Positions 8,730 to 19,680 are shown, numbered from the stretch's first letter. The stretch: 36,338 nt of DNA from Pyronema omphalodes (GCA_024516155.1 JAJJXM010000143.1:1-36338), one strand, 5' to 3'. A program made the numbers and translations. The notes: generated by a model not told the origin, from the sequence alone.

Positions 8730-10287
8730 TTTTGCTTCCTCAACAAAAGCCTCTATTTTTTTTTCAAACCCAGTTTGCGTCCTGACCCATTTTTTTTACT
8801 TCGATTATGTTCGGTATTATGCATCAGTCATGGCTCACGGCCGCAGTACATAATTAATCGCTGTTGACAGTATATTACTGGCTTTCAAAATGGACATTAT
8901 TATTATTTTCTTCGTGATTATGGTTTTTATCAGTAATCAAGATATAGATGATGGATGATAGATGATAGATGATAGATGATAGATGAAATGGCTATGGTTA
9001 ATGCTGCTGTGAATTATCCTTTTCTCTCTAGCCTAAGATATTCCCTAAGCTATGCCTATGCCTATACATTGCCATCAATATCTTAGATTCTTATCAATGC
9101 TATCCCGTCTATGATACATAGTGGTAGTATCATTCCTTAACTGTTTTTGATGATATATACAATCATTGCCGCTTGGTCATTTCCGCCGTCGGTAACGTCT
9201 AGTAGAGCGCTGGGATCTGTTATCCTAGAACGCACGGGAGAAAGTGATTATAACAGAAGGGTCCTATATGTTAGCGCAATGATTAATCTGGTCTTTCTCT
9301 TCGGTTAAGCGTGCTTTTTGCATGTATGATGGATTTCTGAGCGGTTCTAATGTTTATCTCCCAGTCATCGGGTTGGGTTGTGTTGGGTTGGGTTGACGGG
9401 TAATTCATATCCATTCATCCATTCATCCATTCAAAGCGGTACCATTCTGAATCTCTGAGGGGTTTTGATGATGGTTTATAAGTGCCGGAGAAGGGAGGAA
9501 GTATGGTATAAGTAGAATGGGAAATTTCCGGAACGGAAATGGTGTGGGTGCCAGGTTGGGTTTGTTGAGAGGATTGGTGTTGAGTTCTAGGATTGCAGGT
9601 TGAGTTTTGTTGGTGGTAGTGGTGGTAGTGGTGGTAGTGGTGGTGGTGGTGGTAGTGGTGGTAGTGGTGGTGATCGGATATTAGTTTATGGTATCTAGTA
9701 TGAGGGTAGTTGTGTTATTCCTAGATAGTTAAACTAAACTATCATCGCTTGAGTGAAATGAGTATGAGTGAAAAACATCGGCGAGTGAGATGAGTGATAT
9801 GAGTGATATGAGTGATATGAGTGATATGAGTGAAATGAGTGAGATGAGTGATATGATATGACTATCGACAGCAAACTATTGACAGTTAAGATACACCATC
9901 CTCTAATCCCGCATGCATGCTACGTATACCCATATGCATCCAAAACCCATTTTCTATTTAACTTCTTCTTTTCCATTTCCACTTCCACTTCCGCTTCTAC
10001 TTCTACTTCTATTTCCTGTCAATTCTTTTCTCCCAACCACCGACCACCAACCACCGACCACCAACCAAAAATATATGCCATACATATCAAAATCTCAAAT
10101 CCAGAACCCGGGATCCAGAACCCGGGATCCAAAATCTCAAACCCAAAATCCAAAACCTCAAACCTCAAACTCGAGTCCGCAATCCGGTAGCAGAAACCGA
10201 ATACGACATAGTCCAGACACGTGGGGCGTGGAGTGTAGGGTGTGGGGTGTGGGGTTGATATCTTTTATGGTGCGCATGGTATGTTAC
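8730..10287. other. gene-free, microsatellite-rich region
   Basis: No gene supported. It holds short tandem arrays: GATGATA (8946-8985), GGGTT-like (9370-9396), CATTCATC (9407-9433), GGTGGTAGT (9611-9672), a 9-bp GAGTGATAT array (9783-9859), ACTTCY (9975-10012), and tandem CCAGAACCCGGGAT units (about 10100-10130). Frames across 9858-10308 simply read these repeats. Confidence 0.6.
9783..9859. repeat. 9-bp (GAGTGATAT)n array
   Basis: About eight units of GAGTGATAT with GAGTGAAAT and GAGTGAGAT variants. No coding sense. Confidence 0.85.
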
Positions 10288-10289
10288 TA

Positions 10290-10666
10290 CAGTCGAACCT
10301 CTTTATAAGAGTACGCCGGGACCGGAGAGGTGTACTCTTATAATGACGAAACTCTTCGGCAGAGGTTGGCTTGGCGCGAGTGATTGCTTGAGACCCAGTG
10401 CGTTGGGGTGGTGTGTACCGCTCCTCTGCCCCAAGGTAGTGCGTTAGCGCCACCTTGGCACGAGTATACCCTGCTCAAGGCCAGGCATGCACCTTTGCCC
10501 ATACCTCTATCTTAAGAGTATGCTAACAATTTTTCGCATTTCCTTAAGAGTATTTTAGTATCGAGGTTACTCTTATTTCCCATACAGAAATTGTCGGGAC
10601 CACGGCTATGCACTCTTATGAAGAGGTTATTCTTATGATTGGTACGCTTATAAAAAGGTTCGACTG
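10290..10666. mobile_element. pogo/Fot1-like MITE
   Basis: A 377-bp element with terminal inverted repeats starting CAGTCGAACC (left CAGTCGAACCTCTTTATAAG, right reverse complement CAGTCGAACCTTTTTATAAG), flanked on each side by TA (10288-10289 and 10667-10668). TA target duplication with CAG-starting ends is typical of the pogo/Tc1-mariner superfamily. Further copies of the CTCTTATRA motif occur inside in both orientations, as expected for transposase-binding repeats. There is no transposase frame, so it is non-autonomous. Confidence 0.85.
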
Positions 10667-10843
10667 TATGTGTATGCATATGGCGGCCAGGGCGCACGGG
10701 GGGTGACACGGACCACATCTCCTCCGCACCTCCGCACCTCCGCAATGATATACTTCTGCTTATGCTTATGCTTATGCTTATATGATGCCGGTATTGGTGC
10801 TAAACAGTACAGTACCATAGGGGGAGGGGGGTTAGGCTTTCTT

Positions 10844-11043
10844 ATCTTCATCTTCATCTTCATCTTCATCTTCATCTTCATCTTCATCTTCATCTTCATC
10901 TTCATCTTCATCTTCATCTTCATCTTCATCTTCATCTTCATCTTCATCTTCATCTTCATCTTCATCTTCATCTTCATCTTCATCTTCATCTTCATCTTCA
11001 TCTTCATCTTCATCTTCATCTCCATTTCCATTTCCATCTTCAT
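10844..11043. repeat. hexanucleotide (CATCTT)n array
   Basis: About 33 tandem CATCTT units, nearly perfect, degrading to CATTTC at the right end. It reads as Ile-Phe on the plus strand and Met-Lys on the minus strand; these frames are not genes. Confidence 0.95.
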
Positions 11044-11956
11044 CGCCACTGGTGATTTCAAATCCTGTGTTTCAACATTACTTATTCCCCAGCTTACATA
11101 TCTGCATATTTCCCCAGCTTACATACATATCTGCACAGTTCCCCAGCAGTCCAGCTTATCCTACCCCAAGTTCTAGTTCCAGCAGCTCCAAATCCGAGCT
11201 TACTTCATCATTCATGACCCTTACATAGTTCCCTGATCCCCCGATCCCAAGAAGCTTACATACATACATTGCGAAGAGCCTCAAGCTTTAAGCTTTAGAG
11301 CTTTTTTCATCGGTGATTTTTTATTTAGCGTGGTATGATATACCATACCCCGGAACTCCGCTGTCCTGATGTGACTACTGTATCAACTAGTTCTCTGGTT
11401 TTCTGGTTCTCTGGTTCCCTAGTCTAGAAGCTACGACGCTAAGATGCTAAGATGCTAAGATGCTATGGAAGAAGCTTAACTCCGTAGCGTGGCTGCTCGT
11501 GCGTGCGTGCAAGTTTCATCGTTCATCGTTAATCCTGCGTGTTTCTTCGGCCCGAAATGACAAGATAACGAGAAGACAAAAACTAAAGGTTTACGATTTG
11601 CAATAACTCTACGGGACCCCGGTTGATGCTTATATATGTAGATGTTTGTAGCTGTATGTTTGTAGCTGTAAATAAACGTATAAGGTATACGGTATAAAGT
11701 ATGTAGATGCTTGTAAATTCAACCCCCCCCCCCCACCCACCCCCCCACCCCGCCCAGCGATGTGGTTTATAATACATACAGCATAACCGCGGATTCTGAT
11801 ATACTATGTATCTACATATCTCTATTACCGGTGGCGGCGGGGTTACTGGGTTGCTGGATTACTAGTGTTGATGGTGTTGATATGCAGGTATGCAGGTATG
11901 TTACCTTTCACCTTTTACCTTCCGCGGTTCATGATGTGTATAATACATCGAGTTGA
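11044..11956. other. gene-free spacer
   Basis: No supported gene. It contains short repeats such as GATGCTAA (about 11437-11465), a C-rich tract (11721-11755) and the CAAGCTTTAAGCTTTA motif near 11281 that recurs near 13000. Confidence 0.5.
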
Positions 11957-12226
11957 GGCTATGCTATGCTGCGTGCTATGCTGCGTGGTATGCTGCGTGC
12001 TATGCTATGCTATGCTGCGTGGTATGCTGCGTGGTATGCTGTGTGGTATGCTGTGTGGTATGCTGCGTGGTATGCTATGCTGCGTGGTATGCTATGCTGC
12101 GTGCTATGCTGCGTGGTATGCTGCGTGGTATGGTGCGTGCTATGGTGCGTGCTATGCTGTGTGGTATGCTGCGTGGTATGCTGCGTGGTATGCTGTGTGG
12201 TATGCTGTGTGGTATGCTGCGTGGTA
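11957..12226. repeat. 12-bp (GTGGTATGCTGC)n array
   Basis: About 22 units of GTGGTATGCTGC with GTGCTATGCTGC and GTGTGGTATGCT variants and some shortened units. Because 12 is a multiple of three it is open in several frames (Met-Leu-Arg-Gly type), but nothing indicates a gene. Confidence 0.9.
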
Positions 12227-12260
12227 TATATACTTATCGATAAAATATCATCGATAGTTA

Positions 12261-12340
12261 ACAGCAGACAGCAGACAGCAGACAGCAGACAGCAGACAGC
12301 AGACAGCAGACAGCAGACAGCAGACAGCAGACAGCAGACA
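12261..12340. repeat. 7-bp (AGCAGAC)n array
   Basis: About eleven perfect AGCAGAC units. It directly abuts a second, unrelated 7-bp array. Confidence 0.95.
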
Positions 12341-12452
12341 ATCCACAGTCCACAATCCACAATCCACAATCCACAATCCACAATCCACAATCCACAATCC
12401 ACAATCCACAATCCACAGTCAACAATCCACAGTCAACAATCCACAATCCACA
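12341..12452. repeat. 7-bp (AATCCAC)n array
   Basis: About fifteen AATCCAC units, with AGTCAAC variants at the right end. Adjacent to the AGCAGAC array. Confidence 0.9.
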
Positions 12453-12484
12453 GCTTCCGACATGGACTGATACACCGGGTTCCT

Positions 12485-12561
12485 ACATACATACATATAC
12501 ATACATACATACATACATACATAGACTCTGCTCTGTGCATAGACTCTGCTCTGTGCATAGC
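12485..12561. repeat. ATAC microsatellite plus an 18-bp duplication
   Basis: Tetranucleotide ATAC repeats at 12485-12523, followed by two tandem copies of an 18-base unit beginning AGACTCTGCTCTGTGCAT. Confidence 0.8.
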
Positions 12562-12655
12562 CGACGACGAGGCTGTGCGGCGGTGAAACGAGCAACCATG
12601 TAACAGCAACGATATACATACATATACCACAGTGGCGTATTTTATGTTTGCGTTA

Positions 12656-12703
12656 CCTTGCAGACTTGAAGACTTGCAGACTTGCAGACTTGCAGACTTG
12701 TAG
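12656..12703. repeat. TTGCAGAC tandem repeat
   Basis: Five to six units of the 8-mer TTGCAGAC, one altered to TTGAAGAC. Confidence 0.85.
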
Positions 12704-12708
12704 CCGCT

Positions 12709-12842
12709 TAGTCAGTAGTCAGTAGTCAGTAGTCAGTAGTCAGTAGTCAGTAGTCAGTAGTCAGTAGTCAGTAGTCAGTAGTCAGTAGTCAGTAGTCAGT
12801 AGTCAGTAGTCAGTAGTCAGTAGTCAGTAGTCAGTAGTCAGT
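12709..12842. repeat. 7-bp (AGTAGTC)n array
   Basis: About nineteen perfect AGTAGTC units, the third distinct 7-bp array within 600 bp. Confidence 0.95.
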
Positions 12843-14683
12843 GCGCATGGGCCCGCAACATATCAACATCAGTATCATCACATCGTCACATCATTCCAGC
12901 TCTTGTTCCAGCCTCCCATCACTCCCATAGCTCCCATCATTCACATCGCTCCGAGATTTGTCCGAGATTTGCCACTAAAAGAGCTTATTTCTTTAAAGTT
13001 TCAAGCTTTAAGCTTTAAAGTTTGTTTTCCCAGAATCTCCTCCCCTATTCATGTATATACGTCACATAAACAAAAGCTTTTATAGGATGATTATATTGAC
13101 TATATAATAGGATGATGTAATGATGTAATGATAAGATGGACATATGTATATAGGAGGGGGAGGAGGAGGAGGAGGGGGAGGAGGAGAAGATATGATGCTA
13201 TATTGGGAAAGTTCTGGATTATTCTTCGTGCTTCGTGCTTCGTGCTTCGCTCTTTATTCTTGGGCTTCGAGAATTCCAGGATTCCAGAATTTCCGCAGAA
13301 CAATCCGAATCCGCCCACCTCCGGCTATCATATTCTGACTCATAACTGATTCTTCAGGCTTCATATGGATATACAGCAATGCAGCAATGCAGCAGAACGA
13401 CTGATGACTTGATGCCTGATGATAGATGACTGATGCATGAAGGCGAGTCACATACCATATGCACATAAACACTCTATTTGCAAGCAGAAGTACAAACCCA
13501 GGTTTATGTTACATCGGCACGAACGGCAGCGACAGCAGCAGCGGCGGCGGCGGTTTCTCGGATGTCACCGACGTCAAATTTACAGGGATCGGAGTTTCGC
13601 CTCGGGTTGCGCTGTCTCCGACGAGCGAGTGGCGTGGCGCGGCGGCCGGGGGAGGGGGGGAAGGGGGCGATCTTGAAATTTTTAGCTGGGTTTGAAGGGT
13701 TGGAAGGGTTTGAAGGGTACAAGCTTTGCACGCTTTGCAAGTGGTATTCGGAATGCTTAACTTGGCTTGAATAAAAGAAAATTGCGTGGTCGCTGTTCTT
13801 TTTTTTTTATTTGTTTTTTTGTACGGAGCTGGAAAGATGGAAAGATGGAAAGATGGAAAGATGGAAAGATGCCGACTGGTTGTTATGGTTGCATGGTTGT
13901 ATGGTTGTATGGGGTCTATAAGTGGCTTACATATGAGGGCCTGATTTAAAGTTTTTGCTTTCACAGCGGGGGATGATCTGATCTGGATCAACAAAATCAA
14001 CAAATCACCAAAGCGCGGTTCGCAGCTTGGACCATGTACATACATCCATCGATATCATTGCCGTTATATCCGTACATATACAGTAGCGGAGATTTCCATC
14101 TTTCAAGATTCCACTTCCCTTCCCTTCACATCACGGAAATCTCGGAGTCTCGGAGTTTCGGACTTTTTTCTTGAACATCTTCCTTTTTTTTTTCCTTTGC
14201 TGCTAGCTAGTTTAGTCACCACGCTAGCTGTTTATTGCGGGCTTTTGCAGGCTATGTACCCAGACTATCCAGGCTACGCACGCTACGCAGGCTTCGCAGG
14301 CTTCAAAAAGGATTTCGCTTGAATTTCGGCCGGAACTTGAGATTTCCGAAAGGATCACTTGCTGGGAAATAAAATACACGATGATATCCCGCTTTTGGGT
14401 TTATAGAATTGAGAAAGTGCATCATCATCATCATCAGCAGCAGCATCAACAGCATCCAAGGGGGGCTTAATCGACCACCAAAACTCCAGGAAATAGCTTT
14501 TCGTTTGCAGCTTGAAACATAAATAATAGCTATCGATACGATACGATACGATACGATACGATACACAAACTGCACAACCACAGCAGCTACAGCAGCCACA
14601 GCACAACATAGAACTGCACAACACCACAGCGCCCACAGAAACTACAGCAGCCACAGCATAGAACTGCACTACACCCACACAAG
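12843..14683. other. intergenic region upstream of the MFS gene
   Basis: No convincing gene. It contains GGA (13149-13190), CGTGCTT (13222-13250), GGAAAGAT (13838-13870) and CGATA (14534-14565) microsatellites. A GC-rich island at about 13510-13680 stands out from the AT-rich surroundings. The last few hundred bases, with CAG-rich repeats (14570-14660), form the 5' leader and promoter area of the transporter. Confidence 0.45.
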
Positions 14684-16388
14684 ATGGCTGAAATCAGCGA
14701 TCTTGAACGCGCTATATCCCGTCTATCAGGCTTCAACCCAGACGATGAATTAAAACGAACAACCAGCTTAGATTCAAAAGTCGACATAGCCTATGGTGAT
14801 ACAGCAGCAGGAGGAGGTCCTTCGACGACGGAAAAATATGGATCTGGAACTCAATCTTCAGCTCCAACTCTTGCTGGTGGTGTCGAGCCTTATGATGAGG
14901 ACTCGGATCCGAATATTGTTTGGTGGGATGGTCCTAATGATCCTGAGAACCCTATGGTGAGTTTTTATTTTCTTAAGCTACATACAACAAATTCAGCTTC
15001 CCTTGGTATCTTTGTACAGCGCTAACCTTATCGATCACCAGAACTGGCCGAAATGGAGAAAATACATAGCCGTGGCAATAGTTTCCTCGATTACCTTCAT
15101 CACGCCACTAGCCTCGTCTATGTTCGCCCCAGGAGTCGGGCAACTAATGCAAGAATTCCACAGCAAAAACATCGAATTAGCATCCTTCGTCGTTTCTATC
15201 TTCCTTCTCGGATTCGCTATTGGTCCATTATTCCTAGCCCCTGCATCCGAGCTCTGGGGTCGCTCTATCATCTACAACGTCTCAAATGTTTGCTTCGTCC
15301 TATGTTCCGTCGGTTGCGCTCTAGCCCCAAACCTCAACTTCCTCATCGGCTTCCGTTTCCTGTCAGGATGTTTCGGCGCCGCACCATTAACCCTTGGTGG
15401 AGGAACCATCGCGGACCTAATACCTGCGGAAAATCGCGGTGTAGCAATGGCATTATTCGCCATGGGACCCTTAATGGGCCCCGTGATCGGTCCGGTAGCA
15501 GGAGGCTTCCTAGCCAACGCTAAAGGCTGGCGTTGGGTCTTCTGGATCATCTCCATTTGTTCCGGTTTCGTCACAATCACAACCTTTATATTTCTGCGGG
15601 AGACCTACGCTCCGAAAATCCTAGAAGACAGAGCCAGAAAACTTCGCAAGGAAACAGGAAATTTGAAGCTAAGATCGAAACTTACTTCCACCTTGCCTCC
15701 TCGTGAGGTTTTTAAACGCGCTTTGGCACGCCCGTTTACTATGCTTTTTAAATCCCCGATTATTTTGGCTATGAGTACTCACATGGCTGTGGTTTATGGT
15801 TACCTTTATCTTCTCTTCACTACGTTTCCGGCTGTCTTTGAGGGGAAATATAACTTCTCCACCGCAACCGTGGGTTTATCCTACCTGGGCATTGGGTGCG
15901 GCTCCCTTTTCGGGCTCATGATCCTCGGCATCGTCTCAGACCGTATCCTAGTCTCTCTAACACAACGTCACGGCGGCACCACAAAGCCAGAATACCGACT
16001 CCCACCAATGTCCTGGGGTTCCCCCTTAATTCCCATCGGCCTCTTCTGGTACGGCTGGACAGCAGAAAAAGGGGTTCATTGGATTGTTCCTATTATTGGA
16101 ACGGGATTAGTAGGAGTGGGATTATTGGCAACTTTTATGCCGGTGAATACGTATATTGTTGATGCGTTTCAGGTTTATGCGGCGTCGGCGTTGGCTGCTA
16201 CTACGGTGCTGAGATCTGTGGTGGGTGCTTGTTTACCCCTCGCTGGCCCAAAGATGTATCAGGCTCTGGGTCTGGGTTGGGGGAATTCTTTGCTCGGCTT
16301 TATTGCGTTGGTTTTTTTGCCTATGCCGTTTGTGTTTGAGAGATATGGGGAGAGGTTGAGGAGGAGGTTTCCGGTTGGGTTTCAGTAG
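14684..16388 (+). CDS. MFS transporter, DHA1 family (drug/polyamine proton antiporter type)
   Basis: Two exons (14684-14956 and 15042-16388) give 539 aa. The 85-bp intron has GTGAGT, a GCTAACC branch site and CACCAG. Splicing restores the family motif DPENPMNWPKWRKY just before helix 1. The N-terminal ~95 residues are a hydrophilic cytosolic tail. Twelve hydrophobic segments follow, with the family loop SELWGR between helices 2 and 3, RFLSGCFGA at helix 4, an antiporter motif C region GPLMGPVIGPVAGGF in helix 5, and GWRWVFWI before helix 6. A long cytosolic loop with many Arg/Lys sits between helices 6 and 7. These features match fungal plasma-membrane H+ antiporters related to the polyamine and multidrug exporters; the substrate cannot be told from sequence. 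The length is normal. An extreme G-rich tract begins a few bases after the stop codon. Confidence 0.93.
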
Positions 16389-16530
16389 ATGAGCGGGGGT
16401 GGCGGGGGGGGGGGGGGGAGGGGGGGCGAGGGGGGGGGATGAAGGAAGATGAGCGCGCGGGGTGGGGTGTGTTTGTGGGTGGAGTGTGTGTGGGGGGGTG
16501 GGGGGGGGGGGGTGGGGGGTGGAGGTGAAG
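16389..16530 (+). repeat. G-rich tract immediately 3' of the MFS stop codon
   Basis: Multiple runs of 6-14 G with short T or A interruptions on the coding strand, beginning within 15 bases of the stop. The transcript's 3' UTR would be able to form G-quadruplexes. Minus-strand Pro-rich frames here are artefacts. Confidence 0.85.
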
Positions 16531-17029
16531 GAAGAAGGAAGATTGAAATGCATTTACATCAAGGCGTTTTTTTTGGGATTGATTTAGTTTTCCTTATTTC
16601 TTGTTTCTTTCTTTCTTGCCTTTTTGTTGTTTTCTTTCTTTTGGTCTCTAATATGCATGATAATGAGCGATGTAGAAATAATTGGTGAAGATGAAATAAA
16701 AGAAAGTAAAAAGAAAGTAAAGGAAATAAAAGGATTTAGGATATCGGGATATTGTGTTGAGTGGGGCGAGGCCGGTGAGGGGGGGGGGGAGGGAAGGGGG
16801 TAGATGTAATGATATTTTTTTCTTTGATATGCATTGTTGAAGATGAAGTATATATACGATAAGATATGATAAGATATGACAAGATGAGATAAAATGAGAT
16901 GTGGGAAGATGAGGGAAGATACGGTGTATAAATGACACAAGTTCGACTTTGCGTTTATTATCGAAATAAGCTGATTCTCATGCATGACTTGAAAATCTTC
17001 TAGAACATGGCTTCTACGTATACCTTCCA
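16531..17029. other. gene-free spacer 3' of the MFS gene
   Basis: No gene supported. It is AT-rich, with a G-run at 16780-16800 and GATAAGATAT-type short repeats at 16855-16895. It probably contains the polyadenylation region of the transporter transcript. Confidence 0.4.
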
Positions 17030-17310
17030 TTTTTATCTAGGAAAACCTACCCCTTAAATAATACCGGATGTAATTAAAGTTTATTTTTCTTGTGATTCAT
17101 CATTTGTTACGCCTTCCTAAGGATCCATCATCCCTCTCAAAATCAGGGGGAGAACCATTTACTAATTTCCAATCACGTTGACGTTAACGTTCACATTCAC
17201 ATTTACGAAAATGTTTAATGCTAAACAGAGTTGTACTGTTGTACCTATTCCAGGAAACCTAATCGAGGCAATAACAAACGGAAAGATGTCATGTATGTGT
17301 GATACATATA
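17030..17310 (+). repeat. diverged dispersed repeat, copy 1
   Basis: The most diverged of four same-orientation copies. It shares CCATNTTNATCTAGGAAAA and AAAGTTTATTTTTCTTGTGA at the left end with copy 4 at 20065, and CAGGAAACCTAATCGAGGCAA at about 17251 with the core of the others. Confidence 0.45.
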
Positions 17311-17699
17311 CCTATTCAATATATTACGGCTTGATTCTGGAAGCCTCTGACTCCTGAGAGATATCATCAAAAAATTTCGTCTGGAGTCTGGACGGATATA
17401 GTCTATAGAGATCTTTAATGATTTGGGGGATTCATCTCTTTTTGCTCGGGGTACATTATCCTACAATATGTGGTACAGTGTGCACGTGTTCGAATACAGA
17501 TAAACCTGTAAAATTCCAAATTAAAATTCCAGACCCGACGAGCCCAAAACACATCGCCCGGCGCCGGCTGAACCTAGAGGCTAGACGTTTCATCCAAGTT
17601 CCAACGACAATATCCACCACCACCAACAACCACCAATACGTCACAACTCTGGACGTGGACGTATTAGCAGATAAACCAATAAAAAAAACAAACAAAAAA

Positions 17700-18060
17700 C
17701 GACCCCACAAATGAAATGAATAAAGAAAAATAGTACCATGCAGTAATGACTCGCCATGATGGAATTGCCTTTCGCTTTCGCTTTCCTATGAAATATAAAA
17801 TACTGCGCGAAGACACCCCACACCCCCCCCCAACCCCCACTAGGAAAATCTAACCCAGGTAGGAATTTAACTCTGGAGAATGATTCATGCTCACTTCTAA
17901 ATGTACAACCTGATCACTTGTTTTACTTGTACCACAGCTATACCACTGTACCATTGTACTAGGAACTTTCATCGAGATAAATCATCATGTGCGTCATACA
18001 TGCATATGCATGCTCCTTAAATATCACGGATAGATGCCGGTAGGTATGTAGCTGCCGTAA
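17700..18060 (+). repeat. diverged dispersed repeat, copy 2 (interrupted by the hAT-like element)
   Basis: Contains AAAATCTAACCCAGG (17845), GGAGAATGATTCATG, the core GGAACTTTCATCGAGATAAA (17961) followed by TCATCATGTGCGT, then CATGCTCCTTAAATATCACGG. The same order of blocks occurs at 19330-19560 and 20250-20450. The copy is cut at 18060 by the hAT-like insertion. Confidence 0.6.
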
Positions 18061-18068
18061 GATTAATT

Positions 18069-18949
18069 CAGAGTTCGGCACGGTCCGTCCGGTCCCGTCC
18101 TGGCTTTGGACGGGACCGGACCGTCACTCGCGGTCCCGTCCTGAAGTAGGACCAGGACCGGCCGTCCTGGAGGCACCATGGACGGGACGGACCGCGGGCG
18201 ACCGTGGGTGACCACGACTAGCGTCACAACCGGTCACTCGAAACCCGCAGTTTTTTTTTACTACGGCTCATGTTGTTTTCCTTAGATAATTCTGATGCAT
18301 TGCACGAATTAAAGTCACCTATATAGAGTTGCTTGCAAACAAAGAAAAACTATACTGATGCATAAGAATGCTCCTTCTCCCGCCACTAAAATGCGTCCTT
18401 CCCCATCCTTCTCGAATGAACACAACTCTTGAGAGGACAGGTAGGGTGTTCTGCTCCTAGTCGGAACAGGTGTAGAGAACGCCGATAAGAAAATTGGCAT
18501 ATTTCTGCTCCTCTGGGAATTGAGTGACGCCTGTTGGTGTTCAACTTACACGGCAATGAAAGAAGTGGAAAATTCTTGCATGTAGAAGATAGAAAGGTAG
18601 AAGACGGAGTGTGAAGAATACAGGAAACATTTATAGCGGGATCGTACTTCATTAGGAAACAAAAATAATACCATAGGCAGGGAAACTATTGCTGGGTAGA
18701 GCGTGCACCTGCAGTGCAATGTAAAAGTTTTACTGAAGTTCAGCATGAAGGGTTTATCTACTGCAGTGCTGAAAACGTCGCTGCTGCGGCCCATAGCATC
18801 TGGCAAACTTGTACCAAACGGCCCCCTGCACACTAGCGCACCCAAAGACCACGGTCCTGCCGTCACCCGCCGTCCCGTCCGGTCTTTTGAGTTTGCGGAC
18901 GGGACCGGACCACCTAGTGGCCGTCCTGGACGGACCGTGCCGAACTCTG
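18069..18949. mobile_element. hAT-like non-autonomous transposon
   Basis: An 881-bp element with inverted ends CAGAGTTCGGCACGGTCCGTCC (right end identical as reverse complement over the first ~21 bases), flanked by a perfect 8-bp direct repeat GATTAATT (18061-18068 and 18950-18957). CAG-starting ends and 8-bp target duplication indicate the hAT superfamily. Both ends carry many direct and inverted copies of GGTCCCGTCC and GACGGGACC, probably the transposase-binding sites. The centre has no transposase coding capacity, so it depends on a helper in trans. The perfect target duplication suggests a fairly recent insertion. Confidence 0.88.
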
Positions 18950-18971
18950 GATTAATTCAGATAAATAGATA

Positions 18972-19100
18972 TTCTTGGTGATTTGGTGATTTGGTGATTT
19001 GGTGATTTGGTGATTTGGTGATTTGGTGATTTGGTGATTTGGTGATTTGGTGATTTGGTGATTTGGTGATTTGGTGATTTGGTGATTTGGTGATTTGGAG
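18972..19100. repeat. 8-bp (GGTGATTT)n array
   Basis: About sixteen units of GGTGATTT. Similar GGTGATTC arrays follow repeat copies 3 (19632-19678) and, weakly, 4 (around 20508), so the array seems to belong to the dispersed repeat's right end. Confidence 0.9.
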
Positions 19101-19189
19101 ATGCAATGATTTGGTGATTCAATGATTCAATAATTCGTCTAGCTAACTTAAAAGTTTTCCGGAATAACTCTCCTCTCGACTTGAAACTT

Positions 19190-19680
19190 CTATGGTACTC
19201 TACAGCTGAAGGATTTACCCCCTCCGCGTATATCGCGATGTATAGGTGAAAGTTTATTTCTGTTTCCCGTCACATCGTCCAGCTTATACAAAGACATAGG
19301 CAAAGACATAGGCAAAGATAAACTGACCCTCCCCATGAACCGTGAAAAGAAATAAAATCTAACCCAGGAGAAAAATCTCACTCGGGAGAATCGTTCATGT
19401 TGAAAAGAACGCTAAACTAGATAAACTAGATAAACTACCTAGATAAACATAATTTTGTAGGTACTGAAATCTTTAAGCTAGGCGAATCATGTGCACCGTA
19501 TAGGTACATGTATATATGCTCCTGTAATGTTGTGGATTGATGCGGGAAGCCGCTGTGGGATTTTGTAAGATATTGTAAGAGGAAGGAAAGATTCATCTGG
19601 TAGATGGTGGATGGTAGATGGTTTGTCATTCAGGGATTCGGTGATTCGGTGATTCGGTGATTCGGTGATTCGGGGATTCA
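19190..19680 (+). repeat. diverged dispersed repeat, copy 3
   Basis: Same block order as copies 2 and 4: GTGAAAGTTTATTTCTG, AAAATCTAACCCAGGAGA, ATCTCACTCGGGAGAATCGTT, GAATCATGTGCACC, ATGCTCCTGTAATGTTGTGGA and GGGAAGCCGCTGTG, ending in GGTGATTC repeats. Confidence 0.65.

Noticed and set aside
9370..9396. Telomere-like GGGTT repeats
   Set aside because: The unit is GGGTT rather than the fungal TTAGGG, and it is short and internal.
10648..11176. Ile-Phe and Met-Lys repeat proteins
   Set aside because: Pure translations of the CATCTT array, spanning the MITE end on one side.
11865..12630. Several frames of 60-200 aa across the 12-bp and 7-bp arrays
   Set aside because: Products of tandem repeats on both strands; no start context, no introns, no family.
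12261..12842. CRISPR-like array
   Set aside because: The repeats are 7 bp without spacers, in a eukaryotic genome.
16233..16553. Minus-strand Pro-rich 106-aa frame
   Set aside because: Antisense to the MFS C-terminus and the G-rich tract.
18386..18866. Transposase remnant inside the hAT-like element
   Set aside because: The frames are short, and no BED finger, DDE or hATC-like sequence was visible.
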